Positions 35,784 through 44,412 of a stretch of 64,000 bases of DNA are shown here, piece after piece. The notes beneath the pieces are model-generated. The model searched no databases. It was not told the DNA's origin and worked only from the letters and a program-made list of their open reading frames with translations. How positions within the stretch are numbered: the stretch's first letter is position 1; every line of letters begins with the position of its first letter. The translations under genes and the position numbers were made by a program. Origin of the DNA: Antarcticibacterium arcticum (lineage in GTDB: Bacteria > Bacteroidota > Bacteroidia > Flavobacteriales > Flavobacteriaceae); contig NZ_CP042476.1 in assembly GCF_007993795.1 (NCBI RefSeq), positions 2,170,001 to 2,234,000 of the forward strand, given 5' to 3'.

Positions 35784-35938
35784 GCCTAACGTCTGGTATA
35801 AAAACAGTGCGAGCTGGCGAGCTTGGTTGTCCACAGGTTCTGACCGAAGGGAACAGCGGCAGCACAATCCGTACAGCACGTGAGCAAGGAGTTTCAATTC
35901 AAAATAATTTTGAGCATTGTTTTTATACACTGTTGCCT
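35784..35938 (-). repeat. attC-like palindromic repeat, copy B
   Basis: About 155 bases. On the minus strand the last seven bases (35790-35784) read GTTAGGC, a full match to the GTTRRRY core where integron cassettes join, and the other end reads AGGCAAC. The end regions pair (GTATAAAAACAGTGC with GCATTGTTTTTATAC). The body is nearly the same as in copy A, including the GAGCTGGCGAGCTTG and GACCGAAGGGAACAGC segments. It separates the outer membrane protein gene from the CPBP gene. Confidence 0.65.
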
Positions 35939-35963
35939 ACAGTATTATCTCTGCCGTGTCCAT

Positions 35964-36542
35964 TTAAAACATCAAACCGACACCTAATTGATATCCAGTA
36001 TTATTTATAGTATTGTCGGAGTCTTCTCTATCAAAAGCATCAGTAAAACCATACAAATACCTTGCACTTCCAAAGAAACCGCCTATAAATTTATAGGATG
36101 CTCCCAATGCACCACCAAATTCAAAATTGCTACCGAAATCTGCTTCTGCTCCATCAATTTTTTCATTTACTAAAAAATTAAAAGAAGGACCCACTTCTAT
36201 AGATAAAGATTCTGTCAGGAATATTTTAGCCAAAACCGGAACTTGTATATAATCAAGATTGTATTCCGTCGGTCGTGGACCGCTTCCCAACATATTTAAA
36301 TCCGCCTCTGTACCTTGTGTAGAATATAATACCTCTGGTTGTAATGAAAATCTTTTTCCCACAGAAATTTCTGCTATTAGTCCTAAATGAAATCCTGTAC
36401 GACTTTTTGTCTCAGAGAAATTATCCGATTTCAGATTCGTAAGATTAAGCCCACCTTTAGCTCCAAAATGGACAAACTCTTGAGCTTTAACGGTTGAATC
36501 TGTAAAAATAATAAGAGAAAAAATTAGAATAAGATTTTTCAT
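35964..36542 (-). CDS. outer membrane beta-barrel protein (PorT-like)
   Basis: The 192-residue protein has a signal peptide (about 1-20, ending VKAQ) and alternating beta-strand sequence: HFGAKGGLNLTNLKSDN, RTGFHLGLIAEISVGKRFSLQPEVLYSTQG, YIQVPVLAKIFL and a C-terminal strand GYQLGVGLMF ending in aromatic phenylalanine. This is the small outer-membrane barrel type often called PorT family or OMP_b-brl_2, with many paralogs of unknown role. Its stop lies 25 bases before the edge of repeat B. Upstream of the start, at 36591-36612, a fragment resembling the end of the same repeat is seen, so it may be a third cassette. Confidence 0.8.
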   Translation of the reverse strand: MKNLILIFSLIIFTDSTVKAQEFVHFGAKGGLNLTNLKSDNFSETKSRTGFHLGLIAEISVGKRFSLQPEVLYSTQGTEADLNMLGSGPRPTEYNLDYIQVPVLAKIFLTESLSIEVGPSFNFLVNEKIDGAEADFGSNFEFGGALGASYKFIGGFFGSARYLYGFTDAFDREDSDNTINNTGYQLGVGLMF

Positions 36543-36880
36543 TGTGGTTAATATTTATGATTAAATAAAAAAGTGATTTTTCAATATTGTGGGCAATGTA
36601 TGTATAAATGCCTTGGTACGTTTATTTTCACCTTGTCTTTTAAGGTACTTAATTAGGGAAGTGCTACGAATCTAATGGATTTATTATTTTAAAAAAAATA
36701 TTTGTTGCAACATGGATATAGATTTAGTTGGTTTTGCTGCTTTAATGTCTCAAATCCTCAAAGGCCCTACAGGCCTTAATGAAGGGTTTGGTGGTAGCGA
36801 GAAATCCACTATAAAACTGGGGAAAACATTCCTGGCCGGCAATTATGAATGCTCCAGCCTTAATTTTCATGCATAAAAAA
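36543..36880. other. gap between the barrel protein gene and the initiator tRNA
   Basis: Contains a partial repeat-like end (36591-36612, GGGCAATGTATGTATAAATGCC), a hairpin AAGGCC/GGCCTT at about 36760-36776 and the 54-codon open frame listed separately. Nothing else is recognised. Confidence 0.4.
36712..36876 (+). CDS. possible 54-residue small protein
   Basis: An ATG at 36712 opens a 54-codon frame that ends with TAA at 36876, just before the tRNA terminator on the other strand. The product begins MDIDLVGFAALMSQILKG and has no membrane helix; it contains one cysteine and a Gly/Lys-rich middle. I do not recognise it. There is no promoter box or conserved context, so it may be a chance frame. 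Confidence 0.22.
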   Translation: MDIDLVGFAALMSQILKGPTGLNEGFGGSEKSTIKLGKTFLAGNYECSSLNFHA

Positions 36881-36902
36881 AGCCTCTCATTTCTGAGAGG
36901 CT
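36881..36902 (-). terminator. intrinsic terminator after the initiator tRNA
   Basis: AGCCTCTCA pairs with TGAGAGGCT around TTTC; on the minus strand it is followed by a run of T. It starts four bases after the tRNA 3' end. Confidence 0.9.
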
Positions 36903-36905
36903 TCG

Positions 36906-36978
<73 letters not shown>

Positions 36979-37049
36979 ATATATGATTAACTAAATGTTG
37001 TAAGAACTTTGGGCGACTTCAGCTATATTGTTGCTGTGTTACCGGATGG

Positions 37050-37080
37050 CAAATATACAACGGTTTTCCACTTTAGCAAA
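37050..37080 (-). promoter_or_regulatory. promoter of the initiator tRNA
   Basis: On the minus strand: TTTG (37080-37077), 19 bases, then TATATTTG (37057-37050). This is a full match to the Bacteroidota promoter consensus with ideal spacing. Transcription would begin near 37045, about 67 bases before the tRNA. Confidence 0.8.
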
Positions 37081-37094
37081 ACAAATTTTAAAAA

Positions 37095-37448
37095 TTATTC
37101 GGCAATCCAGTTCATTGCCCTAATCCTGTTTTCAGGAGCAAAGATCTCCACTTCCGCATCCAATACAAAGTCCCTGAATTTCATAATATTTCGAATAAGG
37201 TCCTGATTGGTTACTATAGCCAGTTTATTGAATTTGCCGTTGTTCCTTAATTGAAAAATAAGATCTTTTACCAGCAGGGGCACCGGAATCTTTACTCCGG
37301 GTTCGAGTTCTATGTAGAGATTTATAACCGCCGATTGTTTAAATTTTTCCCTTAGCAGGGCATGCACTTCATTTAGCATCATCTTGTCCACATCTCTGTC
37401 AATGATGATACCCACAACATTATCGGCAAATTCAAAACTAGATATCAT
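37095..37448 (-). CDS. SpoIIAA/STAS-like protein
   Basis: From the ATG at 37448 the product has 117 residues and begins MISSFEFADNVVGIIIDRDVDKM; an in-frame start at 37493 would add 15 residues that look less conserved. The pattern of alternating strands and helices (VVGIIIDRDV, AVINLYIELEPG, LAIVTNQDLIRNIM, VEIFAPENRIRAMNWI) fits the SpoIIAA-like/STAS family (DUF3478), small cytoplasmic proteins of unclear role, some thought to bind lipids. It shares the strand with the CPXCG gene about 75 bases upstream. Confidence 0.72.
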   Translation of the reverse strand: MISSFEFADNVVGIIIDRDVDKMMLNEVHALLREKFKQSAVINLYIELEPGVKIPVPLLVKDLIFQLRNNGKFNKLAIVTNQDLIRNIMKFRDFVLDAEVEIFAPENRIRAMNWIAE

Positions 37449-37522
37449 TAGAACAAAGAATTTCAGTTCTAAATTTACATCCCGGAAAAACAATTTTGAT
37501 TAAGTATTCGTTAAAAAATCAC

Positions 37523-37705
37523 CTATTGTTCCAGATTTACCGCCTCGAATTCTGTAAGTATATTATCCCGAAAACCAACCCTTATTTCTATAGGATTGCA
37601 GCAAATTTCACAATCCTCGACATAGGTTTGACGGGAAACTGATGTGTCGAGGAGCATCGAGATCTCCTCCCAGCAATAGGGACATTGAAAATAATGTTCG
37701 TACAT
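37523..37705 (-). CDS. CPXCG-motif cysteine-rich small protein
   Basis: The 60-residue protein starts MYEHYFQCPYCWEEISMLLD and has a second cluster ED-CEICCNPIEI near residues 34-38. CPYC and CEIC form a four-cysteine zinc ribbon as in the CPXCG family, widespread in bacteria but without known function. The start ATG is correctly placed right before the first cysteine motif. It follows the ABC-F gene by 27 bases and is probably cotranscribed with it. Confidence 0.85.
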   Translation of the reverse strand: MYEHYFQCPYCWEEISMLLDTSVSRQTYVEDCEICCNPIEIRVGFRDNILTEFEAVNLEQ

Positions 37706-37732
37706 CGCCGATTTTATTTTTTCCTCTGTAAG

Positions 37733-39646
37733 CTATTTGATCGTTTCCAGCTCTTCGGTGATGAGCTCCCAGGACCTCATTAGCTGCTCGAGTTCCTTTT
37801 TCTTTTTGTCGTAATTCTCAAGAAAATGGGGTTTGGCAATTGCCCGTTCGTAATTGATCAACATCTCCTGCTCCTTTACGCCTATTTCCCTTTCCAGTTT
37901 GTTGATCTTCGCCTCGGTATTACTAAGTTTATTGTGAAGGGATTTTAATTTTTTCTGATCGTTATACGCCTGCTTACTGTCAGAATTTCTTGGATCTTCC
38001 TTTTGTACCTTGTCTCTTTTTTCGATGGCACGCATATTCTCTACGTTGCGCTGCTCAAGGTAAAAATCTATATCTCCCAGATATTCCCTTATCTGGTGAT
38101 TTTTGAATTCATAGACTGTTGAAGTAAGGTTCTGCAAAAAGTCCCTGTCATGTGATACCAGGATAAGGGTGCCTTCAAAGCTTTTTAAAGCTTTCTTAAG
38201 CACGTTCTTCGACTTTATGTCCAAATGGTTTGTTGGCTCATCCATGATAAGCACGTTGAAGGGCTGCAACAATAGTTTACAAAGAGCCAGACGGTTTCTT
38301 TCGCCCCCGGAGAGCACTTTTACCTTCTTGCTCACTTCGTCTCCACGAAACAGGAAGGAACCCAGCATATCTCTCACCTTGGCGCGGGTGTTCTCATTGG
38401 CTGAATCTATCATTGTATCCAAAACGGTTTTCTCCCCATCCAGATATTCTGCCTGGTTTTGTGCAAAATAACCTATTTGCACATTGTGGCCGTGCTTCAT
38501 CATTCCCGTATGCGGGATCTCACCAACCATGATCTTGGCCAGGGTAGATTTTCCCTGCCCGTTCTGCCCTACGAAAGCAATCTTGCTGCCACGTTCTATC
38601 AACAGGTCTATATGCTCCAGAACCATCATGTTCCCATAGGTTTTCCCAATGTCCTTGGATTCTATAACTACCTTCCCCGGTTGTATGGAGATTGGAAACC
38701 GCACGTTCATCACCGCGTTATCATCTTCATCTACCTCAATCCTGTCTATTTTATCAAGTTTTTTGATAAGGGATTGCGCCATGGAAGCCTTGGAAGCTTT
38801 AGCGCGGAATTTCTCAATTAGCTTTTCGGTTTGCTCTATCTGCTTTTCCTGATTTTTTTGAGAAGCGAGCTGTTGTTCCCTCAATTCTTCCCGCAGTACA
38901 AGATATTCAGAATATGGTTTTTTATAATCGTAGATCTTTCCCAGGGAGATCTCTATAGTCCTGTTGGTAACATTGTCCAGGAACATTTTATCGTGGGATA
39001 CTATGATCACACATCCCGGATAATTTTTCAGAAATGATTCCAGCCAGATGATAGATTCAATATCCAGGTGGTTGGTAGGCTCATCCAGAAGAAGGATGTC
39101 ATTATTCTGCAATAACAATTTTGCCAGTTCAATACGCATTCTCCACCCTCCGGAAAAAGTATCTGTGATCTTATCAAAATTGGTGCGGTCAAAACCAAGC
39201 CCCATTAGGACCTTCTCAGTTTCACCCTGATAATTATACCCTCCAATGATCTCGTATTGGTGGGTAATCTCACTTAGATCCTGAATTAAGTTGGAATATT
39301 CCTCACTTTCATAATCTGTACGCGTGGCAAGCTGGTGATTAATATGGTCTATTTTCTTTTCAATAGCTTTGATCTCAACAAATGCCTGCTGCGCCTCTTC
39401 AAGCACCGTTCTACCCTGTACAAAATCAATATCCTGCTTTAAAAAACCAATTTTAAGTTCCTTGTCCTTTGCAATTTGCCCGGTATCGGGTTCCTGTTCG
39501 CCTGAAAGGATCTTAAGCATGGTCGATTTCCCGGCTCCGTTCTTTCCTATAAGCCCTACGCGGTCTCCCGCTCCAAGCCTGAAGGTTATTTCATCAAATA
39601 ATGACTCCCCGCCAAATGATATCGATAAGTTATGAATGTTAAGCAT
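37733..39646 (-). CDS. ABC-F family ATPase
   Basis: The 637-residue protein has two ABC ATPase domains and no membrane part, the ABC-F plan. Walker A motifs are GKNGAGKST near residue 35 and GQNGQGKST near 365; signatures are TFSGGWRMR near 165 and LSGGERNRL near 448; both Walker B regions continue as DEPTNHLD, the family hallmark. The linker (about 240-310) and a C-terminal lysine/glutamate-rich coiled coil (about 560-637) are present, similar to Uup/YheS-like or EttA-like translation factors. It acts on the ribosome; the exact subfamily is not settled. The start overlaps the upstream region of the divergent DUF983 gene. Confidence 0.93.
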   Translation of the reverse strand: MLNIHNLSISFGGESLFDEITFRLGAGDRVGLIGKNGAGKSTMLKILSGEQEPDTGQIAKDKELKIGFLKQDIDFVQGRTVLEEAQQAFVEIKAIEKKIDHINHQLATRTDYESEEYSNLIQDLSEITHQYEIIGGYNYQGETEKVLMGLGFDRTNFDKITDTFSGGWRMRIELAKLLLQNNDILLLDEPTNHLDIESIIWLESFLKNYPGCVIIVSHDKMFLDNVTNRTIEISLGKIYDYKKPYSEYLVLREELREQQLASQKNQEKQIEQTEKLIEKFRAKASKASMAQSLIKKLDKIDRIEVDEDDNAVMNVRFPISIQPGKVVIESKDIGKTYGNMMVLEHIDLLIERGSKIAFVGQNGQGKSTLAKIMVGEIPHTGMMKHGHNVQIGYFAQNQAEYLDGEKTVLDTMIDSANENTRAKVRDMLGSFLFRGDEVSKKVKVLSGGERNRLALCKLLLQPFNVLIMDEPTNHLDIKSKNVLKKALKSFEGTLILVSHDRDFLQNLTSTVYEFKNHQIREYLGDIDFYLEQRNVENMRAIEKRDKVQKEDPRNSDSKQAYNDQKKLKSLHNKLSNTEAKINKLEREIGVKEQEMLINYERAIAKPHFLENYDKKKKELEQLMRSWELITEELETIK

Positions 39647-39676
39647 TATAATGTTCTAAAATTTTTGCAAAATGCT

Positions 39677-39684
39677 TATTTTTG
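39677..39684 (+). promoter_or_regulatory. TANNTTTG box before the DUF983 gene
   Basis: TATTTTTG lies 19 bases before the ATG at 39704, supporting that ATG over the in-frame start at 39632. Confidence 0.4.
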
Positions 39685-39703
39685 TACTGGTAAAAAAATA
39701 GAA

Positions 39704-40081
39704 ATGAGATTCTTAAAGGGTACAAAGTTATACAGTATTGTTACAGGCACCTGCCCCGTTTGCCAGGAGGAAAGCATGTATAAGGAACCCAATCCTTATA
39801 AAATGCATAAACTTTTTGAAATGCACGAGCGCTGCTCCCATTGCGGGACCAAATATAAAATGGAACCCTCCTTCTTTTTTGGTGCTATGTACGTGAGCTA
39901 TGCCCTGGGGGTGGCATTTTCTGTAGCCGCTTTTATTATTTCTTATTTCTTTTTTGGCAGCGGACTTATGACCACCTTTATTACCATAACCGCCACTTTA
40001 GTAATATTTCTGCCGCTTATTATCCGGCTGTCCAGAAATATCTGGATCAATATGTTCCTGAACTACAAAAAACCTGCCTAA
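39704..40081 (+). CDS. DUF983 family membrane protein
   Basis: The preferred ATG at 39704 gives 125 residues beginning MRFLKGTKLYSIVTGTCPVC. A zinc-ribbon pair, CPVC near residues 17-20 and CSHC near 44-47, is followed by two membrane helices (about 60-82 and 88-108). This is the DUF983 plan; some relatives sit with cytochrome oxidase genes, but none is here. The promoter box at 39677 supports the start. An in-frame start 24 codons upstream overlaps the divergent ABC-F gene and is less likely. Confidence 0.82.
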   Translation: MRFLKGTKLYSIVTGTCPVCQEESMYKEPNPYKMHKLFEMHERCSHCGTKYKMEPSFFFGAMYVSYALGVAFSVAAFIISYFFFGSGLMTTFITITATLVIFLPLIIRLSRNIWINMFLNYKKPA

Positions 40082-40085
40082 GTCC

Positions 40086-41123
40086 CTATAAATATCTTTT
40101 CAGGTCAATTTCAGGATCCAGGGATTCCCCCTCCTCCAGATATGCAACAAAATTCTTAGCCACAGTAGGCGCTATTAACACCCCCCTGCTCCCAAAACCA
40201 TTGCAGCAATATAATTGAGAAAATTGCGGGTGCTGTCCTACAATGGGTTTGCGGTCCCTGGTTGCCGGCCTTATCCCGGCAACCTGATCAACGATCTCAA
40301 AATCACAGTCCAGCATTTTCCTTACCTGAGACAATAAAGTCTCCCGGGCGGCGGGGGTTGGATCTGCAGATACATCTTTATGATCATACGTTGCCCCTAT
40401 TTTATAAAGATCATCTCCAAGCGGTAAAATAAAGACCGAGGATTTTACTGCAACTTGCAGCTTAAGATCTTTTGATCTAATAACAAGGTACTCCCCTTTA
40501 TTTCCATGAAGCGGTAAAAATTTGAACCAGGGATTAGCTACCATTCCATAACCTTCACAAAATAAAATTTTGCGGGCGCTTATCTCATTATAGGAAACAA
40601 AATCTTCTCCCAGGACCAGCTTGCTGTGATCAAAATTGGCGGAAATAAGGGAATTCATCTTTTTTAAATACTCCCTGTATTTCCAAATTAATAGGGAAGT
40701 ATCTATTCTCCCGGTCCCCTTAACCCTGCCAAATGAAAAATTTGAGGGAATATGGTCGTTGACTGAATTGGTAAGATTGGAATCCAAAAAGGGTTCTACC
40801 GTGGGTTTGTCCATGGCGCTGAACCAATTGTTTTGTTCTTCTATGGAGTTGAATTTCCGGTATATGGGCAGCTCGTCAATAAGTGAAACTTCCAGTTTCT
40901 TTTCGAGGGAGCGATAAAAAGGCAGGGCGGTTTCAAGCTGTTCACCCGCATTCCACGCCAAAGTAAATCGCTTAAGGATCACAGGATTGAAAATACCGCC
41001 GGCAACCGTAGAGGAATTCTGGGAGTTATTCTCAAATACCATAAGGCTTTTGCCCCTGCTTATTAATTCTTCGGCAATACTAATTCCGCTTAAGCCGGCC
41101 CCAACTATAATATAATCCAGCAT
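40086..41123 (-). CDS. DAO-family FAD-dependent oxidoreductase
   Basis: The 345-residue protein has the FAD-binding Rossmann motif DYIIVGAGLSGISIAEEL at residues 3-20 and the C-terminal FAD segment GIRPATRDRKPIVGQHP near 283-299 with NGFGSRGVLIAP near 308, as in D-amino acid oxidase/glycine oxidase-like enzymes, including the oxidase part of MnmC. It likely oxidises a small amine or amino acid, or acts in tRNA modification; the substrate is unknown. It ends close to the DUF983 gene and is separated from the gld operon by a strong hairpin. Confidence 0.8.
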   Translation of the reverse strand: MLDYIIVGAGLSGISIAEELISRGKSLMVFENNSQNSSTVAGGIFNPVILKRFTLAWNAGEQLETALPFYRSLEKKLEVSLIDELPIYRKFNSIEEQNNWFSAMDKPTVEPFLDSNLTNSVNDHIPSNFSFGRVKGTGRIDTSLLIWKYREYLKKMNSLISANFDHSKLVLGEDFVSYNEISARKILFCEGYGMVANPWFKFLPLHGNKGEYLVIRSKDLKLQVAVKSSVFILPLGDDLYKIGATYDHKDVSADPTPAARETLLSQVRKMLDCDFEIVDQVAGIRPATRDRKPIVGQHPQFSQLYCCNGFGSRGVLIAPTVAKNFVAYLEEGESLDPEIDLKRYL

Positions 41124-41136
41124 GACATATAATTAT

Positions 41137-41162
41137 AAACGCCCCGTAAGACCGGGGCGTTT
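41137..41162 (-). terminator. terminator at the end of the gld operon
   Basis: A 10-bp perfect stem (AAACGCCCCG with CGGGGCGTTT) around a six-base loop between gldN and the DAO-family gene. T runs are short, so it may terminate in part. Confidence 0.75.
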
Positions 41163-41197
41163 GAATATTTAAATTTAGAAATGTGTATTAATTCAAA

Positions 41198-42091
41198 TTA
41201 ATAATTCCACATATCCTGTTCAAAGTTGCGAATCTGCTCCCTTATCCTTTCAGATTCCAGAAGTTGCATAAAAGCACTTTCAGTAATATAATCATTTACA
41301 GATCTGTCTCCCTGTACATTATCTTCCTTATATATTACCGCATTAAATCTGCGGGCATTGAGCAGGTGGTCAAAAGAAATGTCTTGTGAGGAATTCCCTC
41401 CGGTAAATGCAGTTGCTTCAAAAAGTATATTTCTGGCATCGGGAAACCACACCCAGAATAATTCAACCAGGTCCGGTTCCTCATCATCCAGGAAATTCAC
41501 ATCGGGCGCTACGGGAGCTATACCGAGTAACCTGTACTTTAATTCTGCCTGTCTCTTATCAAAATACCACATTCCGCGAATGCGATATTCCATAATATCT
41601 GCGGAAGAAAGGTCTCTTCTGTCTATATATTGCTGATCAATTTCCTCCCCGGCGTTGTACTGCTCCCTACCAAGATCTGTAGTATCGATTTTAGAAATGG
41701 CGGCACTAATATCATTAAGGGTTCTTTTTTCAGTAAAATAAGAATCGGTATAAATGTTCTTGATCTTACCGCTTTTAATACCCGTCATTAAAACATCGTA
41801 CAATGATCTTCTGCTGGCACCAATATTTACAGTATCAATAGGATAATATAAAGGAAAATTTACCCTTTCATCAAGATCTATGATTTCCCACACATTTTTG
41901 GACCACAGGATATCCCGGTCTTCAACATAACCATATTCCAATGGTTTCTTTTTCGCACGAACATCCAATTCCGCAGCAGATACCTGCCCAATCTGGTCAG
42001 GAGTCTTTGCATTCAGGATATTTGACTGCGCGTAACTTCCGGTTGCTAAAAGCAATCCAAAAACGCCTGTCAAAAATTGATTCCACTTCAT
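41198..42091 (-). CDS. gldN: gliding motility/T9SS protein GldN
   Basis: GldN (PorN) is a periplasmic part of the type IX secretion ring complex, bound to GldK and GldM. The 297-residue product has a signal peptide (1-21, ending SYAQS) and typical segments such as VEDRDILWSKNVWEIIDLDERVNFPLYYP and IRGMWYFDKRQAELKYRLLGIAPVAPDV. The place as last gene of a gldK-L-M-N row makes the call firm. It follows gldM by 15 bases. The product should work with the GldLM motor in protein secretion and surface movement. Confidence 0.95.
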   Translation of the reverse strand: MKWNQFLTGVFGLLLATGSYAQSNILNAKTPDQIGQVSAAELDVRAKKKPLEYGYVEDRDILWSKNVWEIIDLDERVNFPLYYPIDTVNIGASRRSLYDVLMTGIKSGKIKNIYTDSYFTEKRTLNDISAAISKIDTTDLGREQYNAGEEIDQQYIDRRDLSSADIMEYRIRGMWYFDKRQAELKYRLLGIAPVAPDVNFLDDEEPDLVELFWVWFPDARNILFEATAFTGGNSSQDISFDHLLNARRFNAVIYKEDNVQGDRSVNDYITESAFMQLLESERIREQIRNFEQDMWNY

Positions 42092-42106
42092 GGTTCTTCT
42101 TTCTTT

Positions 42107-43651
42107 TTAATTTGTTAACTCAACAAATACAGGAGATACTTTTTTAAGCATATAACTGGAGTTATTGGCCAGCGATGCCTGTATATCAAATATTTGTACT
42201 GTTTCACCTCTTCCTGCACGTCTTAAAGCTGCTTTAGCGGCAGCATCCAGCGTATTTCCTCTTACAGTAACTGTTGGTTGGCCAGACACTTTAAAGCTGA
42301 ACCCTGTTACACGTAAGCCAAGGTCAAAATCAAAGTCTGGCAAACTTGCACCTACACTTGAAATTTCAAGACTGTTACGTTGCATTTTAACCGACCCGTC
42401 TTCTCCACGAATTGTTCCCATTGGAGCGGGGATATCTTTAATTCTGAAAACTTTACTATCAGAAACCTTTTCACCACCCGGCAATTGTCCGGTTACGCTT
42501 ATGGTAACTTCCCTTGCCTGAACAGTGGTAACGTTCATATTATATTTTCCTGCGCCACCTGCCGGTGAAAGGCCCGGGCCACTTGCAGAAACCTGCCCAA
42601 CTCCAGGAATGGAAATGGTCATAGGGTTTTGTACACCACGGTATACCACGTTCATCTTATCTGCAGAAATTACGGCAGCATTAGGTTTTGGAATTACCGC
42701 GTAAGAACTGTTAATAGGAATACTGATAATTGAATCTCCTTCTTTAAACTGAAGCTCTCCTTTAATCTCCTGTTCTCCCACATTACCTGCAGGAAAATTA
42801 AGATCTATTTGCCCTGCTCTCGCACTGCTTACTTCTTTTCCGTTAATAGTTACTTTATCAAACTGCAAAGTATTATCAACTCTTCCCAATACTACTCTAC
42901 CCTGGAAATTCTCTCCACTGAAAAAAGCAGTTTTATTCGGGATCACAATTGCTTCATAGTTGGTCAAAGAAACCTCACTTTGTAATTGGCCCGATAACAT
43001 AGCCGAAAGGATCTCTCCCTGGGTATTCTTAACATCGGCCTGTAACTGGGTAAGTTTGGTAAGGGATGCGATCAAAGGATATCCCTGGTAGTGGTACTCA
43101 AGCCAAGGCTTGGTTATTCCCGCCCTATCTTCTACCGGCTCTGTAGCAAATTCATTCTGAACTTTGGAAGCAATAGATTCAAGGCCCTGTTCATTTTTTA
43201 TAAGATCTACAACTCCTTCTCTGTAAGCAGTTATCTGTTGCATGAACTCATCTCCTTTCACAGTATTCTTACCACCGGTAAAAAACATTTCATCAAGCTG
43301 ATCTGACCGGTCCATGGTCTCATAATCCTGAAGATCATCCTGCTTTGCAGTAAGATCTGCCTTCAGGGTTTCTATATAATTATTGAAATTGGTTGAAAGC
43401 TCATCAACCCGTACGGCCTTTTCTTTTAAGGGGGCATATTTCGCGGGCTGCTCTTCAACCTTCGCATCAAGACCGGCCATAAAGGCGGCATTCCTTTGCG
43501 TGGTTGTTTGATTTGATTCGGTTAATTTTTCATTCAATAAACCAAAAGCGGTAAGTACCTCTTTTGACATATTTAAAGCAAGCATAGCGATAAAAACCAG
43601 ATACATCAGGTTAATCATCTTCTGCCTTGGGGATTGTTTTCCAGACGCCAT
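42107..43651 (-). CDS. gldM: gliding motility/T9SS motor subunit GldM
   Basis: GldM spans the inner membrane once and forms the long periplasmic shaft of the proton-driven rotary motor that powers type IX secretion and gliding. The 514-residue product starts MASGKQSPRQKMINLMYLVFIAMLALNMS, the typical N-terminal helix (about 13-33) with the family signature, and then a coiled region and the beta-rich domains D2-D4. Between gldL and gldN in the standard order; 50 bases separate it from gldL. Full length for the family. Confidence 0.96.
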   Translation of the reverse strand: MASGKQSPRQKMINLMYLVFIAMLALNMSKEVLTAFGLLNEKLTESNQTTTQRNAAFMAGLDAKVEEQPAKYAPLKEKAVRVDELSTNFNNYIETLKADLTAKQDDLQDYETMDRSDQLDEMFFTGGKNTVKGDEFMQQITAYREGVVDLIKNEQGLESIASKVQNEFATEPVEDRAGITKPWLEYHYQGYPLIASLTKLTQLQADVKNTQGEILSAMLSGQLQSEVSLTNYEAIVIPNKTAFFSGENFQGRVVLGRVDNTLQFDKVTINGKEVSSARAGQIDLNFPAGNVGEQEIKGELQFKEGDSIISIPINSSYAVIPKPNAAVISADKMNVVYRGVQNPMTISIPGVGQVSASGPGLSPAGGAGKYNMNVTTVQAREVTISVTGQLPGGEKVSDSKVFRIKDIPAPMGTIRGEDGSVKMQRNSLEISSVGASLPDFDFDLGLRVTGFSFKVSGQPTVTVRGNTLDAAAKAALRRAGRGETVQIFDIQASLANNSSYMLKKVSPVFVELTN

Positions 43652-43701
43652 TTAAATTTTTTTAGTTTCTTTAATAAGTTTAACTGTTAACAGGCTTAGG
43701 A

Positions 43702-44349
43702 TTAAACTGCTCTTCCATTCATCGCGGTCAGCATACCACCATATACTCCGTTAAGAGAAGAAAGGTTAGATGCCAAAGATCCCATTTGTTCCTTTAACCT
43801 GCCGGCGTTTTCAGCAACCTGCTCATTAATCTCAGCTTGTCTTGCTGATGATTCTACCTGCACTTTATAAAGATTATTTAAAGTTTCCATTTGAGCAGCA
43901 GCAAGCGTAAGCTCTTCACTGTATTTTCTTTGAGATGCCATGGCATCTACAGTAGGAGCAATTCCTTTTGCAGCACCTTCAAAATTACGAATGCTGTCTC
44001 CCAGGCTGTTCATTAAATTTGCATCAATTTTAGCTTCTCTAAGCATATCATCCAGTTTTTTGGAAAGAGATGCTTCTGTTTCCTTATTCTCCTCAATTAA
44101 CGCCTGCTCTCTTGGAGTAGCAGCACCCCCTGCAAGTTCAGGATAAACCAAAGACCAATCCAGATCATCATCAACAGGTTCAAAGGCAGAAACAGCAAAT
44201 ACGATTGCCTCGGTAATAAGACCTATAATAAGCATTAAGTTACCAAATGGCCAGTGCATGATTTTAAAAAGGGCTCCTAGAATTACCACGGAAGCACCCA
44301 GACCATAAACCATGTTCATTATCTTCATTCTGTTCTTATTGTTTGCCAT
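43702..44349 (-). CDS. gldL: gliding motility/T9SS motor subunit GldL
   Basis: GldL forms the pentameric proton channel of the T9SS motor around GldM. The 215-residue protein has two membrane helices near the start (about 12-32 and 36-56, with VVILGALFKIMHWPFGNLMLIIGLITEAIVFAVSAFEP), including the conserved acidic residue of the second helix thought to take part in proton flow (ITE). A long cytoplasmic helical tail follows. The gene lies 63 bases after gldK in the same operon. Confidence 0.96.
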   Translation of the reverse strand: MANNKNRMKIMNMVYGLGASVVILGALFKIMHWPFGNLMLIIGLITEAIVFAVSAFEPVDDDLDWSLVYPELAGGAATPREQALIEENKETEASLSKKLDDMLREAKIDANLMNSLGDSIRNFEGAAKGIAPTVDAMASQRKYSEELTLAAAQMETLNNLYKVQVESSARQAEINEQVAENAGRLKEQMGSLASNLSSLNGVYGGMLTAMNGRAV

Positions 44350-44412
44350 AACTTTTAAAATTAGATTCTTTTTGTTTGATAAATAGGTTATTTATTAAAA
44401 TAGGGTTTAATC

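Noticed and set aside
34515..36612. Complete integron or transposon
   Set aside because: No tyrosine recombinase, transposase or attI-like site lies within the window; only cassette-like sites can be supported.
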